The notes beneath the pieces are model-generated. The model did no database searches, was not told the DNA's origin, and saw nothing but the letters and a program-made list of their open reading frames with translations. The position numbers were made by a program, and so were the translations under genes. DNA of 39,707 nucleotides from Tepidanaerobacter sp. GT38 (GTDB lineage Bacteria > Bacillota > Thermosediminibacteria > Thermosediminibacterales > Tepidanaerobacteraceae), in assembly GCF_021991635.1 (NCBI RefSeq), contig NZ_JAFFJA010000035.1:1-39707 (forward strand). The letters are read 5' to 3'. This document shows, piece after piece, positions 33,283 through 39,707 of this stretch; within the stretch, counting starts at the first letter, position 1, and each line of letters opens with the position of its first letter.

Positions 33283-34761
33283 ATGGAAAAATTTGATTTA
33301 TTTAATGATATCATTGAAAGAACAGGAGGGGATATTTATATTGGCGTAGTGGGGCCTGTAAGAGCAGGCAAATCAACTTTTGTGAAAAAGTTCATGGAAC
33401 TTATGGTAATACCCAACATTCCCGATGACAACTATCGTTCAAGAGCAAAAGACGAATTGCCCCAAAGTGGTGCAGGCAGAACCATTACCACAGCAGAACC
33501 GAAATTTATTCCAAGCGAAGCAGTAGAGATTACTATTAAAGATAATATTAAGTTTAAAGTGAGATTGGTGGATAATGTAGGATATACAGTAAGAGGTGCC
33601 TTAGGATATGAAGATGAAAATGGCCCTAGAATGGTAAGTACACCTTGGTTTGAAGAGGAGATTCCTTTTCAGGAAGCTGCCGAGATTGGAACAAGAAAAG
33701 TCATAGAAGAACATTCCACTATAGGTTTGGTTGTAACTACAGATGGTTCCGTTACTGAAATTCCAAGAGAAAACTATGTAGAAGCAGAAGAAAGGATTAT
33801 AGAAGAGCTAAAATCAATAGGCAAGCCATTTGTTGTGGTACTTAATACAATGCATCCCTCTGATGAAGAAGTAGCAGATTTACAACAACAGCTTGAGGCT
33901 AAATATGATGTGCCGGTGCTGCCTTTTGATTGCCAGCAACTCAGCGTCGATGATATATATACAATACTGGAACAAGTCTTATACGAGTTTCCAATTATGG
34001 AAATTAACGTGCGCATGCCTGGCTGGCTACAGGTGCTTGAGAAGGAACACTGGCTCAGAAAGCAATTTGAAGATTCAGTAAGGGAGACAATGAAAGATGT
34101 CAAGCGGTTAAGAGATATGGAAAAAACCATTGACATGTTTAAAACCTATGAATTTGTAGAAAACGTAAAGCTCAAAGAAATGAATTTAGGATCAGGCACT
34201 GCAGAAATAATCATGGATGCGAAAAAAGACTTATTTTACAAAGTTTTAAGTGAAATATCCGAAAACAATATAGCATCGGATAAAGACCTTTTAGAGCTGA
34301 TGTTTGAGCTGACCAAAGCCAAGAAAACTTATGACAAAATAGCAGATGCATTAGATGATGTTCAAAAAACAGGTTATGGTATAGTGCCTCCGCAGTTAGA
34401 TGATATGACATTAGAAGAACCGGAGATTATCAGGCAGGGGTCTAAGTTCGGGGTAAGGTTAAAAGCAGTTGCACCATCGATTCACATGATAAAGACCAAT
34501 ATTCAGGCGGAAGTAGCGCCCATAATCGGCACTGAAAAACAAAGTGAAGAACTTATAAAATATTTAATGAGTGAATTTGAAAGCAACCCATCAAAACTTT
34601 GGGAAACCAATCTTTTTGGCAAATCATTAAACGATCTAGTGAGAGAGAGCATACAAAATAAGTTGGTAAATATGCCTGAATCAGCTCAGGAAAAGATTCA
34701 AGAGACCTTGCAGCGCATTGTCAATGAAGGCAGCGGCGGCCTTATCTGCATAATATTATAG
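33283..34761 (+). CDS. spoIVA: Stage IV sporulation protein A SpoIVA (coat morphogenetic ATPase)
   Basis: SpoIVA polymerises on the forespore surface in an ATP-dependent way and forms the base layer of the coat. The 492-residue product is standard in length. The Walker A motif GPVRAGKST has its lysine at residue 30, as in B. subtilis. SGAGRTITTAEPKF, VDNVGYTVRGALGYE, FVVVLNTMHP and the C-terminal GSGGLICIIL tail are all intact. The start ATG 33283 is 6 bases after GGAGGG. It is a single-gene unit between two terminators. Mother-cell (sigma-E) expression is known for the family. Confidence 0.97.
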   Translation: MEKFDLFNDIIERTGGDIYIGVVGPVRAGKSTFVKKFMELMVIPNIPDDNYRSRAKDELPQSGAGRTITTAEPKFIPSEAVEITIKDNIKFKVRLVDNVGYTVRGALGYEDENGPRMVSTPWFEEEIPFQEAAEIGTRKVIEEHSTIGLVVTTDGSVTEIPRENYVEAEERIIEELKSIGKPFVVVLNTMHPSDEEVADLQQQLEAKYDVPVLPFDCQQLSVDDIYTILEQVLYEFPIMEINVRMPGWLQVLEKEHWLRKQFEDSVRETMKDVKRLRDMEKTIDMFKTYEFVENVKLKEMNLGSGTAEIIMDAKKDLFYKVLSEISENNIASDKDLLELMFELTKAKKTYDKIADALDDVQKTGYGIVPPQLDDMTLEEPEIIRQGSKFGVRLKAVAPSIHMIKTNIQAEVAPIIGTEKQSEELIKYLMSEFESNPSKLWETNLFGKSLNDLVRESIQNKLVNMPESAQEKIQETLQRIVNEGSGGLICIIL

Positions 34762-34775
34762 AACTTAAATAAGTT

Positions 34776-34813
34776 AAGTTAAGGTGCAAGTCACCATTAG
34801 CTTAACTTTTTTT
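34776..34813 (+). terminator. Intrinsic terminator after spoIVA
   Basis: AAGTTAAG (34776-34783) pairs with CTTAACTT (34801-34808), with an inner GGTG/CACC pairing possible, and the right arm is followed by TTTTT. A register shift by five bases is also possible because the AAGTTAAG word is repeated. The remaining bases to the acyP promoter show nothing else. Confidence 0.8.
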
Positions 34814-34880
34814 GTTTTAGGGGTAAATTCTATCAGCAGGATTTTTAAGTAAAAAAATAGAACTTAAATTGCAATACTGG

Positions 34881-34909
34881 TTGATACTGTAGAAATTATA
34901 ACTTATATT
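34881..34909 (+). promoter_or_regulatory. Sigma-A promoter of acyP-rarA
   Basis: TTGATA (34881-34886) and TATATT (34904-34909) are separated by 17 bases, each a 5/6 match. It would start a transcript about 50 bases before acyP. Confidence 0.65.
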
Positions 34910-34965
34910 AATAATAAATAATGAATATTTTGCAGTTGCAGTGCAGAAGATAAGGAGGTTTTTTA

Positions 34966-35241
34966 TTGAAGAGATCTGCTTGCATTAACTTACATGGTAT
35001 CGTCCAGGGTGTAGGCATGAGATATCAAGTATTTAGAAAAGCAAATAGTCTCGGGTTATTTGGATACGTAAAGAATATGTCAGATGGAAGTGTTAAGATT
35101 GAAGTGGAAGGAGACGATACAGCCATATTATCCCTTGTAGATTATATAAAAAATGATGTGCGATGGGCCAAGGTAAAGGATATTCAGATAAAATGGGAAG
35201 ACTTTAAAGGTAAATATAGAAGCTTTGAAATTTTAGGGTGA
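34966..35241 (+). CDS. acyP: Acylphosphatase
   Basis: Acylphosphatase hydrolyses acyl phosphates such as carbamoyl phosphate and 1,3-bisphosphoglycerate. The 91-residue product is of standard length. It shows the phosphate-binding loop [14 protein letters not shown] with the catalytic arginine at residue 19, and [13 protein letters not shown] with the catalytic asparagine at residue 37. The TTG start follows AAGGAGG by 7 bases. The gene ends 5 bases before rarA. Confidence 0.95.
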   Translation: MKRSACINLHGIVQGVGMRYQVFRKANSLGLFGYVKNMSDGSVKIEVEGDDTAILSLVDYIKNDVRWAKVKDIQIKWEDFKGKYRSFEILG

Positions 35242-35246
35242 TTAAA

Positions 35247-36575
35247 ATGAGCAATCAAACATCACTTTTCCATGATGAAGAAAAAATTTCAGGCCCTCTT
35301 GCTGACAGAATGAGGCCTAGAAATCTTGATGAGTTTGTGGGCCAGGAACACTTATTGGGTGAAAATAAAATCTTGAGAAAACTTATTGAAAGCGACAACA
35401 TTACCTCTATGATACTATGGGGTCCACCTGGTGTAGGTAAAACAACACTGGCAAAAATCATTGCAGAAAGGACCAATGCTAAATTTGAAAATTTCAGTGC
35501 TGTGCTTTCTGGAATAAAAGAGATAAGAGATGTTATGAGACAGGCTGAGAAACGGCGTCTGTACGGTCAGCGCACTCTGCTTTTTATCGATGAAATTCAC
35601 AGGTTTAACAAATCACAGCAGGACGCTTTTTTGCCTTACGTAGAAAAAGGAGATATTATTCTAGTGGGTGCTACCACAGAAAACCCGTCATTTGAATTAA
35701 ATTCTGCTCTCCTTTCACGGTCAAAAGTTTTCGTGTTAAAACCATTAAAACCAGACGATATTTTAGTTTTGCTGAAAAAGGCCATAGGTGACGAAAAGCG
35801 CGGTCTTGGCAGCATGAAAATACATGTGACTGACGAAACCTTAGAAAAGGTTGCAGTTTATGCCAATGGAGATGCCAGAGTAGCTCTAAATACATTAGAA
35901 TTAGCGGTACTCAGTACAAATCCTTCACCTGATGGTGTAATTAGGATTACAGATGAAGTGCTTAAAGAAACTTTTCAAAGGAAAACACTCATATATGATA
36001 AAAAAGGCGAAGAACATTATAATTTAATTTCAGCTTTTCACAAATCGGTCCGAAACAGCGACTCAGATGCTGCTATTTATTGGCTTGCACGTATGCTGGA
36101 AGCGGGAGAAGATCCGTTGTATATAGCAAGACGCATGATTCGAATTGCATCAGAAGATATTGGCCTTGCTGATCCTAAAGCTATTGAACAAGCAGTAGCG
36201 GCCTTCCAGGCAGCACATTTTGTTGGCATGCCAGAGTGCAGTACGAGCCTTGCTCAAGCTGCAGTTTATCTCGCGCTGGCGCCAAAATCCAATGCTTTAT
36301 ATACAGCGTATCTTGAAGCAAAAGAAGATGCGCTTCAAACTATTGCTGAGCCTGTTCCGCTGCACATAAGAAATGCTCCTACGAAATTGATGGAGGAATT
36401 GGGTTATGGTAAAGGGTATAAATATGCACATGATTTTGAAAACAAGGTAGCTGCTATGCAGTGTCTTCCTGATAATTTATCTGGCAAAGAGTATTATCGG
36501 CCAACTGCATCCGGTGAAGAACAGCTGTTTAGTCAAAGAAAAAAACAACTAAAGTTAATGCAAACTGACAAATAA
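35247..36575 (+). CDS. rarA: Replication-associated recombination protein RarA (MgsA), AAA+ ATPase
   Basis: RarA is a clamp-loader-like AAA+ ATPase that acts at stalled or gapped replication forks. The Walker A motif is [11 protein letters not shown], Walker [12 protein letters not shown], sensor 1 [10 protein letters not shown], and the arginine finger lies in [11 protein letters not shown]. The C-terminal tetramerisation region includes [25 protein letters not shown] 35247 is preferred over GTG 35238 because GGGTGA lies just upstream; this gives 442 residues. It is tightly linked to acyP and followed by cheB. Confidence 0.95.
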   Translation: MSNQTSLFHDEEKISGPLADRMRPRNLDEFVGQEHLLGENKILRKLIESDNITSMILWGPPGVGKTTLAKIIAERTNAKFENFSAVLSGIKEIRDVMRQAEKRRLYGQRTLLFIDEIHRFNKSQQDAFLPYVEKGDIILVGATTENPSFELNSALLSRSKVFVLKPLKPDDILVLLKKAIGDEKRGLGSMKIHVTDETLEKVAVYANGDARVALNTLELAVLSTNPSPDGVIRITDEVLKETFQRKTLIYDKKGEEHYNLISAFHKSVRNSDSDAAIYWLARMLEAGEDPLYIARRMIRIASEDIGLADPKAIEQAVAAFQAAHFVGMPECSTSLAQAAVYLALAPKSNALYTAYLEAKEDALQTIAEPVPLHIRNAPTKLMEELGYGKGYKYAHDFENKVAAMQCLPDNLSGKEYYRPTASGEEQLFSQRKKQLKLMQTDK

Positions 36576-36597
36576 TATATTTTCTTTGGAGGCAGCC

Positions 36598-37647
36598 ATG
36601 AGTGAAAAAATTCGAGTATTGGTCGTTGATGATTCTGCATTTATGCGAAGATATATTTCTGACATAATAAACAAAGAACCTGATATGGTTGTAATTGATT
36701 CGGCGGGGGATGGAGATACGGCTGTAAAAAAAATACTATCATTGAATCCCGATGTAGTGACATTAGATGTAGAGATGCCTGTAAAGAACGGCCTTGAAGT
36801 ATTAATGGAGATAAAAAGCGTAAGTAATGCAAAAATTATCATGTTAAGCGGTTTGACAACTGAAGGTTCTGCTACCACAGTTGAAGCATTGAGCATAGGA
36901 GCCTTTGACTTTGTTGAAAAGCCCAGTGGAGCATCCCTTAATCGAATAGTAGATATGAAGAAAGACTTACTTACTAAAATTCGACATGCTTATAATGTTA
37001 AAATAAAAAAGGCAGTAAAAAGATACTTTAAAATAGAACAGCCCACCGAAAATACTTTGAAAAAGGCAAGAGGGGAAATTGAAGCAGTGGTTTTAGGTGC
37101 GTCAACTGGGGGACCAAAAGTTCTGTATGATGTTATAACTAATCTGCCACAGGATATGGATGTGCCTATATTTGTAGTGCAACATATGCCGCCGGGATTT
37201 ACAAAAGCTTTTGCAGAAAGACTGGACAAGCAAGCTAATCTCAGGGTTGTAGAAGCCCAACATGAAGAGCCTATAAAACCGGGTGTTGTCTATATTGCTC
37301 CCGGCGGGTTCCATATGATAATTGATCAAAATAAAATCTTGCTTGACACATCGCCTCCGGTTCATGGAGTAAGGCCCGCAGTTGACAAACTATTTATTTC
37401 AGCGGCAAAAAATTATGAAGAAAAAACTCTTGGTTGTGTATTTACTGGCATGGGGAGAGACGGAGCCGAAGGTGTAAAGGCAATAAAAGCAAAAGGCGGT
37501 TTTACAATTGCCCAGGATGAATCTACTTCAATTATTTATGGAATGCCGAAAGCAGCCTATGAAACAGGTTGTGTAGATTTAGTGCTTCCTGATTATCAAA
37601 TTTTAGAAGAAATCATCAGACTTGTTAAACCAAATAAACAAAACTAA
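36598..37647 (+). CDS. cheB: Chemotaxis response regulator protein-glutamate methylesterase CheB
   Basis: CheB demethylates or deamidates receptor glutamates. The 349-residue product has a receiver domain with D11/D12 and phospho-acceptor D57 (TLDVEMP), then a methylesterase domain with triad S169 (GASTGGP), H196 (QHMPPGF) and D288 (GMGRDGAEG). ATG 36598 follows TGGAGG; an in-frame upstream start at 36586 lies within the SD. It is alone here: no cheR, cheA, receptors or flagellar genes are within the window. A function outside a che operon is therefore an inference, not a finding. The P1 peptidase starts 19 bases after its stop. Confidence 0.94.
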   Translation: MSEKIRVLVVDDSAFMRRYISDIINKEPDMVVIDSAGDGDTAVKKILSLNPDVVTLDVEMPVKNGLEVLMEIKSVSNAKIIMLSGLTTEGSATTVEALSIGAFDFVEKPSGASLNRIVDMKKDLLTKIRHAYNVKIKKAVKRYFKIEQPTENTLKKARGEIEAVVLGASTGGPKVLYDVITNLPQDMDVPIFVVQHMPPGFTKAFAERLDKQANLRVVEAQHEEPIKPGVVYIAPGGFHMIIDQNKILLDTSPPVHGVRPAVDKLFISAAKNYEEKTLGCVFTGMGRDGAEGVKAIKAKGGFTIAQDESTSIIYGMPKAAYETGCVDLVLPDYQILEEIIRLVKPNKQN

Positions 37648-37666
37648 TTTTACGAGAGGAAGAACT

Positions 37667-38635
37667 ATGCTTACTGATGTAAAAGGAATTCAAGTGGGCC
37701 ATGCTCAAAATTATGAAGCCGGTACCGGCTGTACAGTTATTTTGTGCGAACAAGGGGCTGTAGCTGGTGTGGATGTGCGGGGAGGAGCCCCTGGAACACG
37801 TGAAACTGATTTGCTGTTACCTGAGAATATGATACAAAAAGTCCATGCTATTTACTTAGGGGGCGGTAGTGCATTTGGTCTAGACGGTGTATCAGGTGTA
37901 ATGCATTTTTTAGAGGAAAACAATATTGGTTTTGACGTAGGAGTAACTAAAGTTCCTATAGTTCCAGCTGCAGTGATCTTTGATTTAAATGTTGGCGATT
38001 ATCGAATAAGACCGGATTTTAAAATGGGATATGAAGCTTGTATAAACGCAACAGATACTGATAATTTGTCAGGAAACGTAGGAGCTGGGACTGGAGCTAC
38101 TGTTGGCAAATATTTGGGTGATGAGTTTTCTATGAAAGGCGGCCTTGGCACACATTCTATTAAAATTGGCGATTTAGTAGTAGCTGCCTTGGTTGTGGTA
38201 AATTGTTTAGGAGATGTGGTTGACCCTGATACGGGTGAAATTTTGGCTGGGGCCTTAAACGAAACAAAGACTGGATTTGCAAATACTATAGCAACAATAA
38301 AGAAAGGCTTAACGTCACAAAACATTTTTTGTGGCAATACTACTATTGGCGTAGTAGCTACAAATGCGATTTTATCAAAAGCCCAAGCTAAAAAGGTTGC
38401 TTCAATGGCGCACAATGGCTATGCAAGAGCTATTAGACCGGTTCATACAATGTTAGATGGAGATACGATATTTTGTCTTTCACTAGGAGAATTAAATGTT
38501 GATGTTTCAATGGTTGGAGTTCTAGCTGCTGAAGTAATGGCAAAAGCTATAGTTAAAGCTATAAAAAGTGCAAAACCGCTCTACGGCAAAATGTCATACA
38601 GTTCATTTTTACTTGAAAAAAATCTTAGTTTATAA
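37667..38635 (+). CDS. P1 family peptidase (DmpA/BapA-type, S58)
   Basis: This is an N-terminal-nucleophile aminopeptidase of the DmpA family, 322 residues long. Family landmarks are GIQVGHA, AGVDVRGGAPGTRETDLL, IYLGGGSAFGLDGVSGV, NVGAGTGATVGK and GDLVVAALVVVNCLGDV. The autoprocessing site is GNTTIGVVATNA: cleavage between N224 and T225 would free the nucleophile threonine. ATG 37667 follows GAGAGGAAG and avoids overlap with cheB; a longer start at 37622 lies inside cheB. Known relatives cleave N-terminal L- or D-amino acids or beta-aminopeptides; the substrate here is unknown. The downstream hairpin serves as its terminator. Confidence 0.92.
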   Translation: MLTDVKGIQVGHAQNYEAGTGCTVILCEQGAVAGVDVRGGAPGTRETDLLLPENMIQKVHAIYLGGGSAFGLDGVSGVMHFLEENNIGFDVGVTKVPIVPAAVIFDLNVGDYRIRPDFKMGYEACINATDTDNLSGNVGAGTGATVGKYLGDEFSMKGGLGTHSIKIGDLVVAALVVVNCLGDVVDPDTGEILAGALNETKTGFANTIATIKKGLTSQNIFCGNTTIGVVATNAILSKAQAKKVASMAHNGYARAIRPVHTMLDGDTIFCLSLGELNVDVSMVGVLAAEVMAKAIVKAIKSAKPLYGKMSYSSFLLEKNLSL

Positions 38636-38649
38636 TAGTGTATAAACAG

Positions 38650-38679
38650 TCACAATCCCTCTACTCTCTGCATAGAATA
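38650..38679 (+). promoter_or_regulatory. Mother-cell promoter of yunB (sigma-E and/or sigma-K)
   Basis: CATAGAATA (38671-38679) fits the sigma-K -10 (CATANNNTA) exactly, with CACA (38651-38654) 16 bases upstream matching the sigma-K -35 (MACM). The same DNA fits sigma-E: TCACAAT (5/7 of KMATATT), 14 bases, CATAGAAT (7/8 of CATACAHT). yunB is a sigma-E gene in B. subtilis. The start would be near 38686, within the right arm of the hairpin. Confidence 0.6.
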
Positions 38680-38699
38680 GACGGAGAGGGGGTTTTTTT
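38654..38699 (+). terminator. Hairpin with T7 tail overlapping the yunB ribosome-binding site
   Basis: CCCTCT (38657-38662) pairs with AGAGGG (38685-38690), extendable with a bulge to AAT/GTT, and the right arm runs straight into seven T residues. It can act as terminator for the cheB-peptidase unit. The right arm GGAGAGGGGG is also the yunB SD, and the yunB promoter -10 is in the loop. An alternative stem, CTCTC (38664-38668) with GAGAG (38684-38688), is possible. Confidence 0.5.
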
Positions 38700-39347
38700 A
38701 TGTTTAGAGTCCGGCGCCTCTTGAGGACTTTTAAACCTATAACCCTTAAGCGTTTTATGTTTTTTATTATAATTATAGTGTTTTACTTGATTTTTAATTT
38801 TATTGAAGACAGGTTAACACCAAATATATTAGCAATAGCTGAGACGCAGGCAAAAAATATAGCCATTGAAGTAATCAATAAAACAGTTAAAGAGAAAATT
38901 GCAAAGGATGTTCAGTATGAGGACCTGATTTCAATACATAAGGATACAAGTGGGCAAATAACTTTAGTTCAAATAAATACAATAAAAATAAATCAGTTAG
39001 AAGCTGAAACAATGTTAGAAGTAGTAAATGTTTTACGTGATGTCACAATGCAGGGTGTTTCTATACCAATAGGTGTTGCTACGGGAAGCAAATTGCTTTC
39101 AAATTATGGTCCGGAAATTAAAGTGCCACTAATGCCCCTTGGTACTGCACAAGTAAATACAATCGAGGATTTTGAAGAAGCGGGGATAAATCAAACTCGT
39201 CATAGGATATTATTTGAGATAACGGCCTATATGCGAATAGTGCTGCCTTACATGGATTCTCAAATAACGGTCAAAACAGATGTTCCTCTAACCGAAACCA
39301 TAATCATAGGTGATGTTCCGAGGGCGATTTTGGACTTTAAACATTAA
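38700..39347 (+). CDS. yunB: Sporulation protein YunB
   Basis: The 215-residue product has one N-terminal TM segment (FMFFIIIIVFYLIFNFI) after a basic stretch, and an extracytoplasmic domain. That domain reads EDRLTPNILAIAETQAKNIA, INQLEAETMLEVVNVL, VSIPIGVATGSKLLSNYGPEI and the C-terminal VKTDVPLTETIIIGDVP, the YunB family pattern. It is a little shorter than B. subtilis YunB. Members are required for normal sporulation, but no biochemical function is known. The ATG is 7 bases after GAGGGGG. It has its own mother-cell-type promoter. No clear terminator follows. Confidence 0.92.
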   Translation: MFRVRRLLRTFKPITLKRFMFFIIIIVFYLIFNFIEDRLTPNILAIAETQAKNIAIEVINKTVKEKIAKDVQYEDLISIHKDTSGQITLVQINTIKINQLEAETMLEVVNVLRDVTMQGVSIPIGVATGSKLLSNYGPEIKVPLMPLGTAQVNTIEDFEEAGINQTRHRILFEITAYMRIVLPYMDSQITVKTDVPLTETIIIGDVPRAILDFKH

Positions 39348-39430
39348 TCATATCATGACGAAAAAAGGTGAAATCAAAAGAATTCGAGAGAATAAAGCCT
39401 TATAATATGCGAGATTCTAATTGGCAGTAA

Positions 39431-39459
39431 TTGAAGTAAAAATTGTCCTGTGGTATATT
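39431..39459 (+). promoter_or_regulatory. Upstream sigma-A promoter of the presumed rRNA operon
   Basis: TTGAAG (39431-39436) and TATATT (39454-39459) are separated by 17 bases. TGG at 39451-39453 makes an extended -10. The gene-free stretch 39348-39430 before it shows no other feature. Confidence 0.5.
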
Positions 39460-39504
39460 ATACATCGTCAATCGATTCGCGGATAAAAAAATTCAGCGAA
39501 AAAG

Positions 39505-39533
39505 TTGACAGAGTAAAAACGACCTGATATAAT
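39505..39533 (+). promoter_or_regulatory. Consensus sigma-A promoter (rrn P1-like)
   Basis: A perfect TTGACA (39505-39510) and a perfect TATAAT (39528-39533) are separated by 17 bases, with TGA in front of the -10. The inverted repeat ACCTGA (39522-39527)/TCAGGT (39543-39548) brackets the -10 and the likely start site. Such a perfect promoter is typical of stable-RNA operons. Confidence 0.85.
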
Positions 39534-39557
39534 AACATACTGTCAGGTAAAAAAATC

Positions 39558-39586
39558 TTGACAACAAAATCAAAATGTTGTAATAT
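39558..39586 (+). promoter_or_regulatory. Second strong sigma-A promoter (rrn P2-like)
   Basis: TTGACA (39558-39563) and TAATAT (39581-39586) are separated by 17 bases; TATAAA at 39584-39589 overlaps. It follows the P1-like promoter by 53 bases, the tandem layout common at Firmicute rRNA operons. Confidence 0.72.
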
Positions 39587-39610
39587 AAAATACCAGCTTT
39601 AATCAGCATA

Positions 39611-39707
39611 AATGGTCTTTGAAAACTAAATCAGTGTTATGCCTGAACAACCAGGAGCCTGAGGCAAAAAGCCGAAGGCAAGAACGAAGGCAAAAAAGCC
39701 TCTGATT
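39611..39707 (+). promoter_or_regulatory. Presumed rRNA leader with boxA-like antitermination element
   Basis: GGTCTTTGAAAACTAAA (39615-39630 region) resembles the boxA of Firmicute rrn leaders (TGCTCTTTGAAAACT). Beyond it are hairpin-forming repeats: GAGGC (39661-39665) with GCCTC (39698-39702), AATCAG (39629-39634) with CTGATT (39702-39707), and GAAGGCAA twice at a 12-base period. These would suit a pre-16S processing stem. The rRNA gene itself is outside the window, so the assignment is inferred. Confidence 0.58.

Noticed and set aside
37999-38415. 138-codon minus-strand frame inside the P1 peptidase gene
   Set aside because: Antisense to a well-supported gene, no family features.
39348-39430. 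tRNA or small protein gene between yunB and the rRNA promoters
   Set aside because: No cloverleaf-like sequence, no frame with SD and start of useful length.

Overview
The window reads as chromosomal core DNA from an anaerobic, endospore-forming, low-GC Firmicute, most likely in class Clostridia and near the Thermoanaerobacterales/Thermosediminibacterales. The reasons are AT-rich composition, strong Shine-Dalgarno (SD) sequences with frequent TTG and GTG starts, a meso-DAP type MurE, and the spore genes spoVD, spoVE, spoIIGA, sigE, sigG, spoIIP, spoIVA and yunB. The genus is a guess. Every convincing gene is on the + strand. I see no phage, CRISPR array, tRNA or intact mobile element.

Layout. 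(1) 1-2792: an unexplained open stretch, then the paired M16 peptidase-like genes yfmF and yfmH, closed by a terminator. (2) 2912-21497: a complete division and cell-wall (dcw) cluster in the order mraZ, rsmH, ftsL, spoVD-type PBP, murE, murF, mraY, murD, spoVE/ftsW, murG, murC, murA, ftsQ/divIB, DUF881, sbp, ftsA, ftsZ. Tandem MraZ boxes precede it and a strong terminator follows ftsZ. (3) 21613-24298: the spoIIGA-sigE-sigG sporulation sigma block plus a tiny frameshifted secreted-peptide gene. (4) 24329-27737: a ylmC/ymxH-type gene, nrdR, a radical SAM protein and pgeF. (5) 27757-33125: DUF1614 protein, spoIIP, two DUF3189 paralogs, der and gpsA. (6) 33283-34813: spoIVA alone. (7) 34881-38635: acylphosphatase, rarA, a solitary cheB and a P1-family peptidase. 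(8) 38650-39347: yunB under a mother-cell type promoter. (9) 39348-39707: no gene, but three stacked sigma-A promoters and a boxA-like leader, so an rRNA operon probably begins just past the window edge.

How the genes work together. The mur genes make lipid II, MraY and MurG build the lipid-linked precursor, and the SEDS protein with the PASTA PBP polymerises and crosslinks it. FtsZ, FtsA, FtsQ and FtsL place this at the septum. The same chromosome stretch then encodes the switch to sporulation: SpoIIGA activates pro-sigma-E in the mother cell, sigma-G acts in the forespore, SpoIIP remodels septal peptidoglycan, and SpoIVA seeds the coat.

The gene content is conventional. The least ordinary features are in control regions. 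The sigG and yunB ribosome-binding sites each lie in the right arm of a hairpin whose loop carries sporulation-promoter elements, so read-through transcripts and promoter-born transcripts should be translated differently. Other points worth a look are the frameshifted peptide gene after sigG, a start-codon-enclosing inverted repeat before the DUF1614-spoIIP pair, and a SpoIIP with a predicted C-terminal membrane anchor.
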